From Poriferisodalis sp965204195 (GTDB lineage: Bacteria; Actinomycetota; Acidimicrobiia; Acidimicrobiales; Poriferisodalaceae), in the NCBI RefSeq assembly GCF_965204195.1, contig NZ_OZ241975.1, forward strand, positions 310,001 to 374,000: a DNA stretch of 64,000 nt, read 5' to 3'. The notes under the pieces were generated by a model that saw nothing but the letters and a program-made list of their open reading frames with translations, had not been told where the DNA came from and made no database searches. A program made the position numbers and the translations under genes. Of the stretch, positions 7,816 to 15,996 are shown piece after piece (position 1 is the stretch's first letter; each line of letters opens with the position of its first letter).

Positions 7816-8163
7816 ATGGCCGCACCCGTCGCTCACTATTCGAAGTGGTACCGAGCCGGCGACTTCGTGTTCGTCTCGGGCCAGATCGGCCTCGCCGATG
7901 GCGCCCTCGTCGAAGGCGTGGAGTCTCAGGCCCGTGTCGTGCTCGCCAACGTCGTCGAGGCGCTGGAAGAAGCCGGCGGCACTCTCAACGACGTGGTCAA
8001 GTGCCTCGTGTTCATGACCGACATCGGCAACTTCTCGCTCATCAACTCGATCTACGCCGAAGCCTTCGGCGACCACCGCCCGGCAAGAAGCGCCATCGGC
8101 GTAGCTGCCCTCCCCCTCGGCGCCGAAGTAGAGATAGAAGCCATCGCCCACCTCCCCGAATAG
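7816..8163 (+). CDS. RidA/YjgF family enamine/imine deaminase
   Basis: The 115-residue protein has the RidA hallmarks: FVSGQIGLADG near the N terminus, the central helix with LANVVEALEEAGGTLNDVVK, and the C-terminal ARSAIGVAALPLGAEVEIEAIA, whose arginine binds carboxylates in RidA proteins. RidA family members hydrolyse reactive enamines from PLP enzymes. It follows the PPOX gene at short spacing. The exact subfamily is not resolved. Confidence 0.9.
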   Translation: MAAPVAHYSKWYRAGDFVFVSGQIGLADGALVEGVESQARVVLANVVEALEEAGGTLNDVVKCLVFMTDIGNFSLINSIYAEAFGDHRPARSAIGVAALPLGAEVEIEAIAHLPE

Positions 8164-8199
8164 TCACGCCGCACACCGCGCATCAGTACGCTGCGATCC

Positions 8200-8355
8200 A
8201 TGGCCGGCGCCATAGTCATAGTGGTAGTGCTCCTGCTGAGCCCCTTCATCATCACCATCTCACTGGCAGCAATAGCAGCTGCCCTCGGCAAGCTCCTCAC
8301 CGACGACGCCGAGCAGCGCCACGAAGGCAGCTCCCTCCTAGAAACCAACGTCTAA
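8200..8355 (+). CDS. Small single-span membrane protein
   Basis: A 51-residue reading frame from ATG 8200 begins with about 28 hydrophobic residues (AIVIVVVLLLSPFIITISLA) followed by a charged tail (TDDAEQRHEG). Third-position GC is high where the residues allow. It follows ridA by 36 bp on the same strand. No homology is recognised; it may be a real microprotein of this operon. Confidence 0.5.
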   Translation: MAGAIVIVVVLLLSPFIITISLAAIAAALGKLLTDDAEQRHEGSSLLETNV

Positions 8356-8370
8356 CGCGCAGACGAACGA

Positions 8371-8487
8371 GGTGTGGGCGAGGGCCATGGTGCCCGCGCG
8401 CAGTTCGCGGCGCCACAGCCCATCCACCTCGTCGCGGGCGGCGCTGCGCATGTTTGAAGCACGGGTGCCATGGCCCTCGCCCACCCC
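8371..8487 (+). ncRNA. Structured intergenic element, copy B
   Basis: Arms 8371-8396 and 8462-8487 pair over 26 positions with one mismatch and two G.U pairs, around a 65-nt loop. An inner 6-bp stem joins GCGCAG (8398-8403) to CTGCGC (8444-8449). The loop ends match copy A, and both copies keep GU pairs close to the loop. The arms carry a different sequence from copy A yet remain complementary. It lies between the small membrane gene and the convergent glnR gene, so a 3'-end or terminator role is possible here. Confidence 0.6.
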
Positions 8488-8505
8488 GGGCGCGCGCCAA
8501 ACGAA

Positions 8506-9201
8506 CTAGCGCCAGCGATACGTCCCCAGCCGGTAGCCGACAGACCGAACGGTCTGGATCAGATCAGCGTTCTCCTCGCCCAGCTTCGCCCGCAAACGCC
8601 GCACATGAACGTCCACGGTCCGCGCGCCCCCGTAGTACTCGTACCCCCACACCTGGTTCAGCAGCGCCTCACGCGTGAACACCCGCCCCGGCTGCGACGC
8701 CAGGAAGCGCAGCAGCTCGTACTCCATGTAGGTGAGGTCGAGCGGGCGCTCGTCCACCACTGCCTCGTACGTGTCGAGGTTGATGCGCAGCGGCCCGTAC
8801 TCGATGATCTCGGTCGACCCGCCGTTCGACGCTGCGGCCAGGTGCGCCAGGCGAGCTTCGAGCTCGCGCGGGTGGAACGGGTCGAGGCAGAAGTCGTCGA
8901 ACAGCTCGTCGCGCATGGTCAGCTCGTCGAGCGCATTGCCGCGTACCAGCACCAGCACACCCAGCGTGGCTGCAGCGTGCTCACGCAGCGCCCGTGCCAC
9001 CGCCCAGGCCACGTCGGTGCCGCCCGCGCCCGCGCTGTTCGGGTCACCGCCGTCGAGCCGGATGATCGCTCCCGCCCAGCCCTCGGGCGGCGCACCCGCC
9101 GTCACGTCGGCCGTGGTGGCCACCGGCTTCCAGACGTAGCCGCCGAGGTCCAGGAACTGCGCCAGCTCGGTGCTGACAGCGGCGGGGTGAACGGCGTACA
9201 T
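8506..9201 (-). CDS. glnR: GlnR-type OmpR-family nitrogen regulator
   Basis: The 231-residue protein has a degenerate receiver domain (about 1-125) without the usual acidic pocket. It is followed by an OmpR-type winged helix (about 135-228) with LTYMEYELLRFLASQPGRVF, TREALLNQVWGYEYYGGART and VDVHVRRLRAKLG. The C-terminal domain strongly resembles actinobacterial GlnR, an orphan regulator of nitrogen assimilation. It lies 10 bp after the end of a glutamine synthetase gene on the same strand, which supports the assignment. It may control the divergent glnA-like/glnII region. Confidence 0.85.
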   Translation of the reverse strand: MYAVHPAAVSTELAQFLDLGGYVWKPVATTADVTAGAPPEGWAGAIIRLDGGDPNSAGAGGTDVAWAVARALREHAAATLGVLVLVRGNALDELTMRDELFDDFCLDPFHPRELEARLAHLAAASNGGSTEIIEYGPLRINLDTYEAVVDERPLDLTYMEYELLRFLASQPGRVFTREALLNQVWGYEYYGGARTVDVHVRRLRAKLGEENADLIQTVRSVGYRLGTYRWR

Positions 9202-9211
9202 GAGTGCAACT

Positions 9212-10582
9212 TCACACAGCGGCGAAATAGTTGTCCAGTTCGAATTGGGTCACTTGCGTCTGGTACGACGACCATTCTCGCCGTTTGTTGCGCAGGAACC
9301 ATCGGAACAGGTGCTGCCCAAGCGTTTCCGCCACGAGCGCGCTGCCCTCCATCTCGTCGAGCGCCTCGTCGAGCGAGGCCGGCAGATGATGCCCGTAGGC
9401 CGGCCCGCCGTGGTCGCTGTAGCCGGTGATCGACGGGGGAGTCTCGGGCGGCAGCTCGTAGCCCTCCTCGATGCCTTTCAGCCCCGCGGCCAGGATCACG
9501 GCGAACGCCAGGTACGGGTTGCAGGCGGGGTCGGGCGCCCGGTACTCCACCCGCGTCGCCTCCTCGCCCTCGTTGCGTGTCGGCGGCACCCGGATGAGCG
9601 CCGCACGGTTGCTGCGGGCCCACGAGATCGCCACCGGTGCCTCGTACCCGGCGATCAGCCGCTTGTAGCTGTTGACGAGCTGGTTGGTGACGGCGGTGAT
9701 CTCCCGGGCGTGGCTGAGCAGCCCGGCCACGAACCCCCGCGCCACGTCGGACAGCCCGTCGGCCGAGCCGGGGTCGCTGAACGCGTTGCGCCCGTCGGCG
9801 AACAGCGACATGTGGGTGTGCATCCCCGATCCCTGAACCCCGGCCAGCGGCTTGGGCATGAACGTGGCGTGCACGCCGTGCTCGAAGGCGATCTCGCGCA
9901 CCAGCAGCCGGAAGGTCATCACGCTGTCGGCCATGGTGAGCGCGTCGGCGTAGCGCAGGTCGATCTCATGCTGCGACGGCGCGTCCTCGTGGAACGAGTA
10001 CTCCACCGGGATGCCCATGGTCTCGAGCGCGCTCAGCGTGCGGTGCCGGATGTCGGACGCGATGTCGGCGGTGGTCAGGTCGAAGTAGCTGCCGGCGTCG
10101 AGCGGCACCGGCCGCCCGTCCACCCGGTCGGGCTCGAACAGGAAGTACTCCATCTCGGGCGCGACGTAGAACGTGTAGCCGGCGGCGCGCGCCCGGTCCA
10201 TGACCCGCCGCAGCACACCCCGGGGGTCGCCGTCGAAGGGTGTGCCGTCGGCGCCGGTGATGTCGCAGAACATGCGAGCGGAGACGTCGTCGCTGCCGTT
10301 GCCGTTGCGAGCCGGCATGAGCTCGAACGTCTCGGGGTCGGGCAGAGCCACCATGTCGGCCTCGGCGATGCGGCTGAAGCCCTCGATGGACGATCCGTCG
10401 AACACCATGCCCTGCTCGAAGGCCGCCTCCAGCTCCGCCGGCGAGATGGCGAACGACTTGAGCTGCCCCGCCACGTCGGTGAACCACAGGCGGATCAGGC
10501 GCACACGCCGTTCGGTGACGCGGCGCAGCACGTAGTCCTGGGGTCGCTCCCGTTCTGAGATGGTCGGGCTCGGGATCGTCAC
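9212..10582 (-). CDS. Type I glutamine synthetase, GlnA2-like
   Basis: The 456-residue protein contains the GS beta-grasp (with FDGSSIEGF) and catalytic motifs EMEYFLF, GVHATFMPKPLAGVQGSGMHTH and RVEYRAPDPACNPYLAFAVIL. It makes glutamine from glutamate, ammonia and ATP, or a related gamma-glutamyl amide. The adenylylation-site region (EEGYELPPETPP) differs from the NLYDLPP of GSI-beta, so it resembles actinobacterial GlnA2-like enzymes. The GTG at 10582 is preferred because a purine-rich site lies just upstream; a longer frame extends to 10624. It sits in a probable operon with glnR and is divergent from glnII. Confidence 0.88.
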   Translation of the reverse strand: MTIPSPTISERERPQDYVLRRVTERRVRLIRLWFTDVAGQLKSFAISPAELEAAFEQGMVFDGSSIEGFSRIAEADMVALPDPETFELMPARNGNGSDDVSARMFCDITGADGTPFDGDPRGVLRRVMDRARAAGYTFYVAPEMEYFLFEPDRVDGRPVPLDAGSYFDLTTADIASDIRHRTLSALETMGIPVEYSFHEDAPSQHEIDLRYADALTMADSVMTFRLLVREIAFEHGVHATFMPKPLAGVQGSGMHTHMSLFADGRNAFSDPGSADGLSDVARGFVAGLLSHAREITAVTNQLVNSYKRLIAGYEAPVAISWARSNRAALIRVPPTRNEGEEATRVEYRAPDPACNPYLAFAVILAAGLKGIEEGYELPPETPPSITGYSDHGGPAYGHHLPASLDEALDEMEGSALVAETLGQHLFRWFLRNKRREWSSYQTQVTQFELDNYFAAV

Positions 10583-10922
10583 AGTGGCCTTCCCCTTCCG
10601 GTCGGGACTCTGCTGGCTGTGCACTGGGGGCTGGCTGGGCCCGCAGCAGGGCGTGTCGGGACCACATTGAATGGGCCCATTGGCTGAACCCCCATTGTCG
10701 GCGGTGCAACGGTGCCCGATCTAGGGCCAGGAGCGAGCTTCACGCGCTGTTCACAATTGGGCAATGGCCCGGAAACCCTGGGTGGTTTGTATCGTGCGCA
10801 CGGATGTTGGTGTCAGCCGCCAACCGGGCCAGCCGAGCGCGGGCCCGCAGGCCGCCCGGCTGGGCAATGCGGCTGACCCGATCCGCAGTTGACGTACATG
10901 CGAATCAGCGAAGGAGCATGCA
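10583..10922. promoter_or_regulatory. Divergent control region of glnA-like and glnII
   Basis: This 340-bp gap lies between two divergent glutamine synthetase genes. It contains a GlnR-box-like array (10750-10776) and an AT-richer stretch around 10750-10800, where promoters are likely. A GC-rich inverted tract (about 10820-10865) could form a hairpin upstream of glnII. No coding potential was seen. Confidence 0.5.
10750..10776. promoter_or_regulatory. Candidate GlnR box
   Basis: Three half-sites spaced exactly 11 bp apart (TTCAC at 10750, GCAAT at 10761, GAAAC at 10772) resemble the GTnAC-n6-GAAAC pattern of actinobacterial GlnR sites. The match is imperfect, but the gap lies between two GS genes next to glnR. 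Confidence 0.4.
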
Positions 10923-11936
10923 GTGACCTACCGGGCCGAGTACATCTGGACTGACGGCACCGAGCCCACGGCCGAGGTTCGTTCCAAGACGAGAGTCTTG
11001 GCCGACGGCGACGAGCCGGGCATCTGGGGCTTCGACGGTTCGAGCACCAACCAGGCCGAAGGCAGCGACTCCGACGTCGTGCTGCAGCCGGTCTACCAAT
11101 GTCCCGATCCGCTGCGGGGCGGCAACGACATCATGGTGATGTGCGAGACCTTCCTGCCCGAGACGATGGAGCCGCACCCCACCAACATGCGGGCCAAGAC
11201 CCGGGCGATCCTCGACAAGTACGGCGATCAGGACTTCTGGTTCGGTCTCGAGCAGGAGTACACCATGCTCGACCCGGTCACGAAGTGGCCCTCGGGCTTC
11301 CCGCCCAACGGTTTCCCCGGCCCGCAGGGGCCCTACTACTGCGGCGTGGGCGCGCTGCGCATCCACGGCCGTGACGTCGTGGAGCAGCACACCACCTGGT
11401 GCATCGATGCGGGCCTGAACATCTCGGGCACCAACGCCGAGGTGATGCCCGGCCAGTGGGAGTTCCAGATCGGCCCGTGCGACGCGCTGACCGTGGGCGA
11501 TGAGATCTGGCTGGCCCGCTACCTGCTGTATCGCGCCGGTGAGGATCACGAGATCGAGGTGAGCCTGGCCGCCAAGCCCATGCAGGGCGATTGGAACGGT
11601 GCGGGCATGCACACCAACGTGTCCACCAAGGCCATGCGTGAGAACTACGACGCAGTGGTGAAGGCTGCCCAGTCGCTGGGTGCGCCGGGCAAGCCCGAAC
11701 AGCACATCGCCGGCTACGGCCACGGCATCGAGCTGCGCCTCACCGGCGAGCACGAGACCGAGCGCTACGACACGTTCAGCTACGGCGTGTCCGACCGCGG
11801 CGCCTCGGTGCGCATCCCGTGGCAGGTCCACCAGGACGGCAAGGGCTACATCGAGGATCGCCGGCCGAACGCCAACGCCGATCCCTACGTGGTGACCGCC
11901 CTGCTCAGCCAGACGATTGGCGAGGCCCTGGCCTAG
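10923..11936 (+). CDS. glnII: Type II (eukaryotic-type) glutamine synthetase
   Basis: This 337-residue enzyme is a GSII. It has IWGFDGSSTNQAEGSDSDV near the N terminus, WFGLEQEYTML, GQWEFQIGP, NGAGMHTNVSTKAMR and the C-terminal RRPNANADPYVV. Length matches the GSII family (about 340). GSII enzymes are decameric and assimilate ammonia. The start is GTG at 10923, with an AGGAG site at 10912. It ends 42 bp from the convergent nadE, an enzyme that uses glutamine as an ammonia donor. Confidence 0.96.
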   Translation: MTYRAEYIWTDGTEPTAEVRSKTRVLADGDEPGIWGFDGSSTNQAEGSDSDVVLQPVYQCPDPLRGGNDIMVMCETFLPETMEPHPTNMRAKTRAILDKYGDQDFWFGLEQEYTMLDPVTKWPSGFPPNGFPGPQGPYYCGVGALRIHGRDVVEQHTTWCIDAGLNISGTNAEVMPGQWEFQIGPCDALTVGDEIWLARYLLYRAGEDHEIEVSLAAKPMQGDWNGAGMHTNVSTKAMRENYDAVVKAAQSLGAPGKPEQHIAGYGHGIELRLTGEHETERYDTFSYGVSDRGASVRIPWQVHQDGKGYIEDRRPNANADPYVVTALLSQTIGEALA

Positions 11937-11977
11937 CCAACCCGCAGACGCGCAGCGCTCGCCAGCGACACGCGCGC

Positions 11978-13714
11978 TCAGCGATAGAAGTTCGTGATCG
12001 GCATGCGTCGGTCCTTGCCGAAGCTCTTGGCAGTGATGCGAGGACCGGGCGGCGACTGACGCCGCTTGTACTCGGCGATGTCGACCAGCCCCGTGATGCG
12101 GTGCACGACATCGGGGTCAGCCCCGTACTGATCGAGCATCTCGGCGGCGCTCAGGTCGCCTTCCACGTAGGCCTCCACCAGTGGGTCCAGCAGCTCGTAC
12201 GGCGGCAGGCTCTGGTCGTCGCGCTGATCGGGCCGCAGCTCCGCTGAGGGCGGCTTGTCGATGCAGGCCTGCGGGATGCGTTCGCCGTCGCCCTGGCGGT
12301 TGCGCCAGCGGCACAGCTCGTACACCAGCAGCTTGGGCACGTCGCGGATGACGGCGTACGCCCCGGCGGTATCGCCGTACAGCGTCGTGTAACCCACGGA
12401 TGTCTCGGTCTTGTTGCCGGTGGTGAGCACCAGCCAGCCGAACCGGTTCGACAGCGCCATCAGCAGCACGCCCCGGATGCGACTCTGCAAGTTCTGATCG
12501 GTGAGGTCGGCCGCCGCACTGTCGCGGGCCGAGCCAGCGTCAACCGGGCCAGCGTCGGCAGCCCCTTCGAGCATGCCGCCGAGGGCCATGTGCGCTGGCT
12601 CGATGGGCACCGTGCGAAAGTCGATGCCGAGGTTGGCGGCGAGCTGGGCGGCGTCGGTTTGCGACCCCTCACTCGAATAGCGCGACGGCATCGACACGCC
12701 ATGCACATGTTCCGGCCCGAGCGCATCAGCGGCGATGGCCGCCACCGCACTCGAGTCGATGCCACCAGACAGCCCCACCGCCACATCGGCGAACCCGTTC
12801 TTGCGCACGTAATCACGCGTCGCCACCACCAACGCCTGCCACACCTCCTCCAACGGATCGGGCGATGCTGCGAGCACGCCGCCGGCCACAGCGGCTTCGC
12901 CCGTCAGGGGGACGTCGCAGACGGCAACCTGCTCGGCGAACGCCGGCAGCCGGCAGATCACCTGCCCGCCGGCATCGGTCACGAACGAGCTGCCGTCGAA
13001 GACCAGCTCGTCCTGCCCGCCCACTTGGTTCACATAGACAACGGGAACCCCCAGCGCCGCCGCCCGCGTCCGCGCAACAGCCTCTCGATCAGCCTGCTTT
13101 CCCCGCCGATAGGGCGACCCATTCAGGTTCACCAGCAGCTGCGCCCCCATCGCAACCTGCGCCAGCGCCGGACTCGTGTCGGCCTCGCCCCCCACGATCG
13201 ACGGCAGCCCGCCGTCCTCAGCGGCGGCGTCAGCAGTGCGAGGCGGCCCCCACAAGTCCTCGCACACCGACACACCCACCGCCACGCCGTCGACAGTCAG
13301 CAACGGCCCAGCCTCAGTCCCCGGCACGAAGTAACGCTGCTCATCGAACACGGCGTAGTTGGGCAACAGGTGCTTGCGAAACACCCCACGGACCGTCCCG
13401 CCCCAACAAAGAGCAGCCGAGTTCCACAACCGCACAGGCCCACCAGCACCGCTGTCCTCAGGAAAACCAACCACCGCAGGCACGTCACCCGTGTGCCCAG
13501 CAATCCGCTCCAGCGCCAGCGCAGCCCCCTCCACAAACGCAGGCTTCAGCAACAGATCCTCAGGCGGGTACCCAGTAACGGTCAGCTCACTGAACACCAC
13601 CACCTGCGCGCCCGCACCCACGGCCTCGTCGTACGCGTCCACGATCATCTCGGCGTTGCCCGCCAGATCGCCAAGACGAAGATTGAGCTGAGCCAGCCCC
13701 ACACGCACTGACAT
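11978..13714 (-). CDS. nadE: Glutamine-dependent NAD+ synthetase
   Basis: The 578-residue protein joins an N-terminal nitrilase-type glutaminase domain to a C-terminal NAD+ synthetase domain. The glutaminase part shows its catalytic triad regions: VFSELTVTGYPPEDLL, RKHLLPNYAVFDEQRYF and GVSVCEDLW (Cys). The synthetase part has the PP-loop GLSGGIDSSAV. It converts nicotinate adenine dinucleotide to NAD+ using ammonia channelled from glutamine. Length fits the two-domain actinobacterial form. It is convergent with glnII. A dozen codons of the interdomain segment (GPVDAGSARDSAAA) look like a lineage-specific insertion. Confidence 0.95.
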   Translation of the reverse strand: MSVRVGLAQLNLRLGDLAGNAEMIVDAYDEAVGAGAQVVVFSELTVTGYPPEDLLLKPAFVEGAALALERIAGHTGDVPAVVGFPEDSGAGGPVRLWNSAALCWGGTVRGVFRKHLLPNYAVFDEQRYFVPGTEAGPLLTVDGVAVGVSVCEDLWGPPRTADAAAEDGGLPSIVGGEADTSPALAQVAMGAQLLVNLNGSPYRRGKQADREAVARTRAAALGVPVVYVNQVGGQDELVFDGSSFVTDAGGQVICRLPAFAEQVAVCDVPLTGEAAVAGGVLAASPDPLEEVWQALVVATRDYVRKNGFADVAVGLSGGIDSSAVAAIAADALGPEHVHGVSMPSRYSSEGSQTDAAQLAANLGIDFRTVPIEPAHMALGGMLEGAADAGPVDAGSARDSAAADLTDQNLQSRIRGVLLMALSNRFGWLVLTTGNKTETSVGYTTLYGDTAGAYAVIRDVPKLLVYELCRWRNRQGDGERIPQACIDKPPSAELRPDQRDDQSLPPYELLDPLVEAYVEGDLSAAEMLDQYGADPDVVHRITGLVDIAEYKRRQSPPGPRITAKSFGKDRRMPITNFYR

Positions 13715-13848
13715 CAGCTCACCCTACGCAAGCACGGGCGCGCGGAGGCATCGGAGCAAGTCATAGGTACGCTCACCCCTCACCGGGGGAAGCAGTTGCA
13801 GAAGCCGGTCGCATCAGCAAGCGGGGGACGACCAGTCGAGGTGGCGCG

Positions 13849-14784
13849 GTGGCCAAAGAGAGGGTCGAACGTGACGAGGAAGATCTCGTCCGCCTGTACC
13901 TGACCGACATCGGCCAGTACCCCCTGCTGAACAAGGACGACGAAGTCCGCCTAGCCCAGCAGATCGAAAAGGGCATCGCCGCCAAGGAACAGCTCGAGTC
14001 TCCGCGGGAGATATCGGGCGCGCAGCGCCGCCGGCTCATGCGCACCCAGCGCGAGGGCGCCCGCGCAGAGCGCACGTTCGTGCAGTCGAACCTGCGGCTC
14101 GTGGTGTCGATCGCGAAGAAGTACCAGGCCTCGGGGCTGCCGCTGCTGGATCTCATCCAGGAGGGCAACTTGGGCCTGATGCACGCGGTCGAGAAGTTCG
14201 ACTGGCGCAAGGGCTTCAAGTTCTCCACGTATGCGACGTGGTGGATCCGCCAGGCGATCACCCGCGGCATCGCCAACACGGGCCGCACGATCCGGCTGCC
14301 CGTGCATGCGGGCGACACGCTGGCGCGCCTGCAGAAGGCCCGCTCCCGGCTCGAGCTGAAGTACGGCCGTCCGGCCACGCTGGGCGAGCTGGCGATCGAA
14401 GTCGACATGCCTGAGCAGAAGGTCACCGAGGCGCTGCGGTTCGCCGCGGAGCCGCTGTCGCTGTCGGAGCCGCTGCGCGAGGACAGCGACGCCGAGCTGG
14501 GTGACGTGGTCGAGGACCGGGCCGCCGAGTCGCCGTTCGAGGTGGCCGCCACCACGCTGCTGCCCAGCGAGATCACCCGGCTGCTGTCGCCGCTCGATGA
14601 GCGCGAGCGCGAGATCCTCAAGCTCCGCTACGGCCTCGACCGGGGCGAGCCCCGCACGCTCGAAGAAGTGGGCGAGCACTTCCAGCTCACCCGCGAGCGC
14701 ATCCGCCAGATCGAAGCCCGGGCGATGTCCAAGCTGCGCCATCCCAGCACCGACACCGGCGCACGCGACCTGCTGTCTGTCTGA
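13849..14784 (+). CDS. Group 2 sigma-70 family RNA polymerase sigma factor
   Basis: The 311-residue protein has region 1.2 (DLVRLYLTDIGQYPLL), region 2 (NLRLVVSIAKKYQ, LDLIQEGNLGLMHAVEKFD, KFSTYATWWIRQAI), region 3 and region 4 with the helix-turn-helix (RTLEEVGEHFQLTRERIRQI). It lacks the long region 1.1 of a primary sigma, which suggests a SigB/HrdB-type group 2 factor. The start is GTG at 13849. A short GC-rich frame follows the stop to about 14908 but shows no convincing gene. Confidence 0.92.
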   Translation: MAKERVERDEEDLVRLYLTDIGQYPLLNKDDEVRLAQQIEKGIAAKEQLESPREISGAQRRRLMRTQREGARAERTFVQSNLRLVVSIAKKYQASGLPLLDLIQEGNLGLMHAVEKFDWRKGFKFSTYATWWIRQAITRGIANTGRTIRLPVHAGDTLARLQKARSRLELKYGRPATLGELAIEVDMPEQKVTEALRFAAEPLSLSEPLREDSDAELGDVVEDRAAESPFEVAATTLLPSEITRLLSPLDEREREILKLRYGLDRGEPRTLEEVGEHFQLTRERIRQIEARAMSKLRHPSTDTGARDLLSV

Positions 14785-14924
14785 GCGCCCCGCCGAAGTG
14801 GTGGGCTTGGCAGCGAATGGCGAGCCGGGCAGCTTGGCGGTGCTCGATCCGGTGACGCTGCAGGTGCGACCGGCAGCGCCCGCGGCCGCGGCGGTCCCGC
14901 AGCTCTAAGTCAGCCTGTCGTGGC

Positions 14925-14999
14925 TCAGGCGTCGGTCAGGCGTCGAACCACGATGACGATCAGAGCGCCGACGATCACGGCGAGCAACAGCTTTTTCAT
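14925..14999 (-). CDS. 24-residue membrane microprotein downstream of tRNA-Sec
   Basis: From ATG 14999 the minus strand encodes a 24-residue peptide: MKKLLLAVIVGALIVIVVRR followed by LTDA. It has a GAGGA ribosome binding site about 10 nt upstream. It is a single hydrophobic helix flanked by lysines and arginines. It lies about 100 bp after the tRNA-Sec 3' end on the same strand. The N terminus resembles short actinobacterial DLW-39-type proteins found near tRNA genes, but the rest does not match well enough to name it. Confidence 0.45.
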   Translation of the reverse strand: MKKLLLAVIVGALIVIVVRRLTDA

Positions 15000-15098
15000 G
15001 GTGCAGCGTCCTCTGTGCGAGATGACTGTGCGGGATGACTGGGGTCACCGGCACAGCGAATGCTAGGCGCACATCTCCCGAACAACGCGCGCACGAAA

Positions 15099-15194
15099 TG
15101 GCGGAGGTGGACGGGAATCGAACCCGCCGGACGGGGATCGCCCGTCCCGCCCGCTTTGAAGGCGGGGGAGCCCACCAGGCGCTCAGACACCTCC
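15099..15194 (-). tRNA. selC: tRNA-Sec (anticodon TCA)
   Basis: The 96-nt minus-strand gene starts with GGAGGTGT and ends with CCACCTCC, G and an encoded CCA. The anticodon loop is CTTCAAA with TCA as anticodon. A long variable arm is built on GGGACGGGCGATCCCCGTCC, and the T-loop is TTCGATT. The enlarged acceptor/T-arm, long variable arm and UCA anticodon are characteristic of bacterial tRNA-Sec. It completes the SelA/SelB system located at 423-3734. Confidence 0.95.
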
Positions 15195-15363
15195 GCTCGT
15201 CATCTTGGCCCACGGTCGCAGTCCGCGCCAGCGGTGGAACACAGCGCGCCAGCCGTCGGGTACAGCAGGCCCGCCGGAAAACCAGTTGATCGCACCCCCA
15301 TGTATCGGCCAATGTCAGTGCTAACGATGAATTTCATTTGTTGTCATGTACTCAGGAGTATCA

Positions 15364-15996
15364 ATGATCTATGCCTATGTGGGCGCCAAGGGCGGCGTCG
15401 GCAACACGGTGACCGCCCTGCTCGCCGCCAGCAGTGCCAAGCGCGCCGGCCGTGATGTGGTTCTCGTCGACTTGACCGGCGATTTCGGCGTGGTGCTGGG
15501 CACTGCGCCCGATCTGCCGGGAATCGCCGAGTGGACGGCGGCGGAGGAACTGTCGCTGGGTGCAGCCTCGGCGCTCGCGGTGGATGTCGCGCCGGGCGTC
15601 AGCCTGCTGCCGCGTGGCAGCGGCGACATCGACGATGCCCGGCTGGGCACGCTGTGGTCGCTGCTCGCCGGCAAGCCGCGGGTCAACATCATCGATGCGG
15701 GGCGCGGCCCCGCAGCCCTCGAGCGGGCGGCGGGCCCGCGGGTGAGGCGCTTGCTCACCATGACCTGCTGCTACCAGGCACTGCACCGCGCCCGTGAGCT
15801 CGTGGTCGATGTCGACGACGTGATCGTGCTGACCGATACGCAGCGCGCGCTCGGGCTCGCCGACATCGAAGCTGCGCTGGGGAGGCATGCCGATGCGGTC
15901 GTGGCCGTGGATCGCTCGATCTCGCGCTGGGCCGACGCCGGCCTGCTGCTGGACCGCTGCGCCAAGTCGGCGCGGTCGCTGGATGCGTTCCTGTGA
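15364..15996 (+). CDS. TadZ/CpaE-like ParA-family protein of the Tad pilus
   Basis: The 210-residue protein begins with a ParA/MinD-like P-loop (AKGGVGNTVTA). It opens a Tad operon, as TadZ/CpaE proteins do; they localise the pilus machine to a site in the cell. The second P-loop lysine is replaced by asparagine (KGGVGNT instead of KGGVGKT), so ATP hydrolysis may be lost or altered. ATG 15364 is chosen because CAGGAG lies seven bases upstream; an ATG at 15346 has no such site. The stop overlaps the tadA GTG by four bases (GTGA). Confidence 0.75.
   Translation: MIYAYVGAKGGVGNTVTALLAASSAKRAGRDVVLVDLTGDFGVVLGTAPDLPGIAEWTAAEELSLGAASALAVDVAPGVSLLPRGSGDIDDARLGTLWSLLAGKPRVNIIDAGRGPAALERAAGPRVRRLLTMTCCYQALHRARELVVDVDDVIVLTDTQRALGLADIEAALGRHADAVVAVDRSISRWADAGLLLDRCAKSARSLDAFL

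Noticed and set aside
15328..15336. TGAATTTCA upstream of the Tad operon as a fifth CCT-type promoter
   Set aside because: The palindrome is related, but 24 bp downstream the sequence is TCAATG, not TAC(G/T)GT, and the tadZ ribosome binding site already occupies that place.
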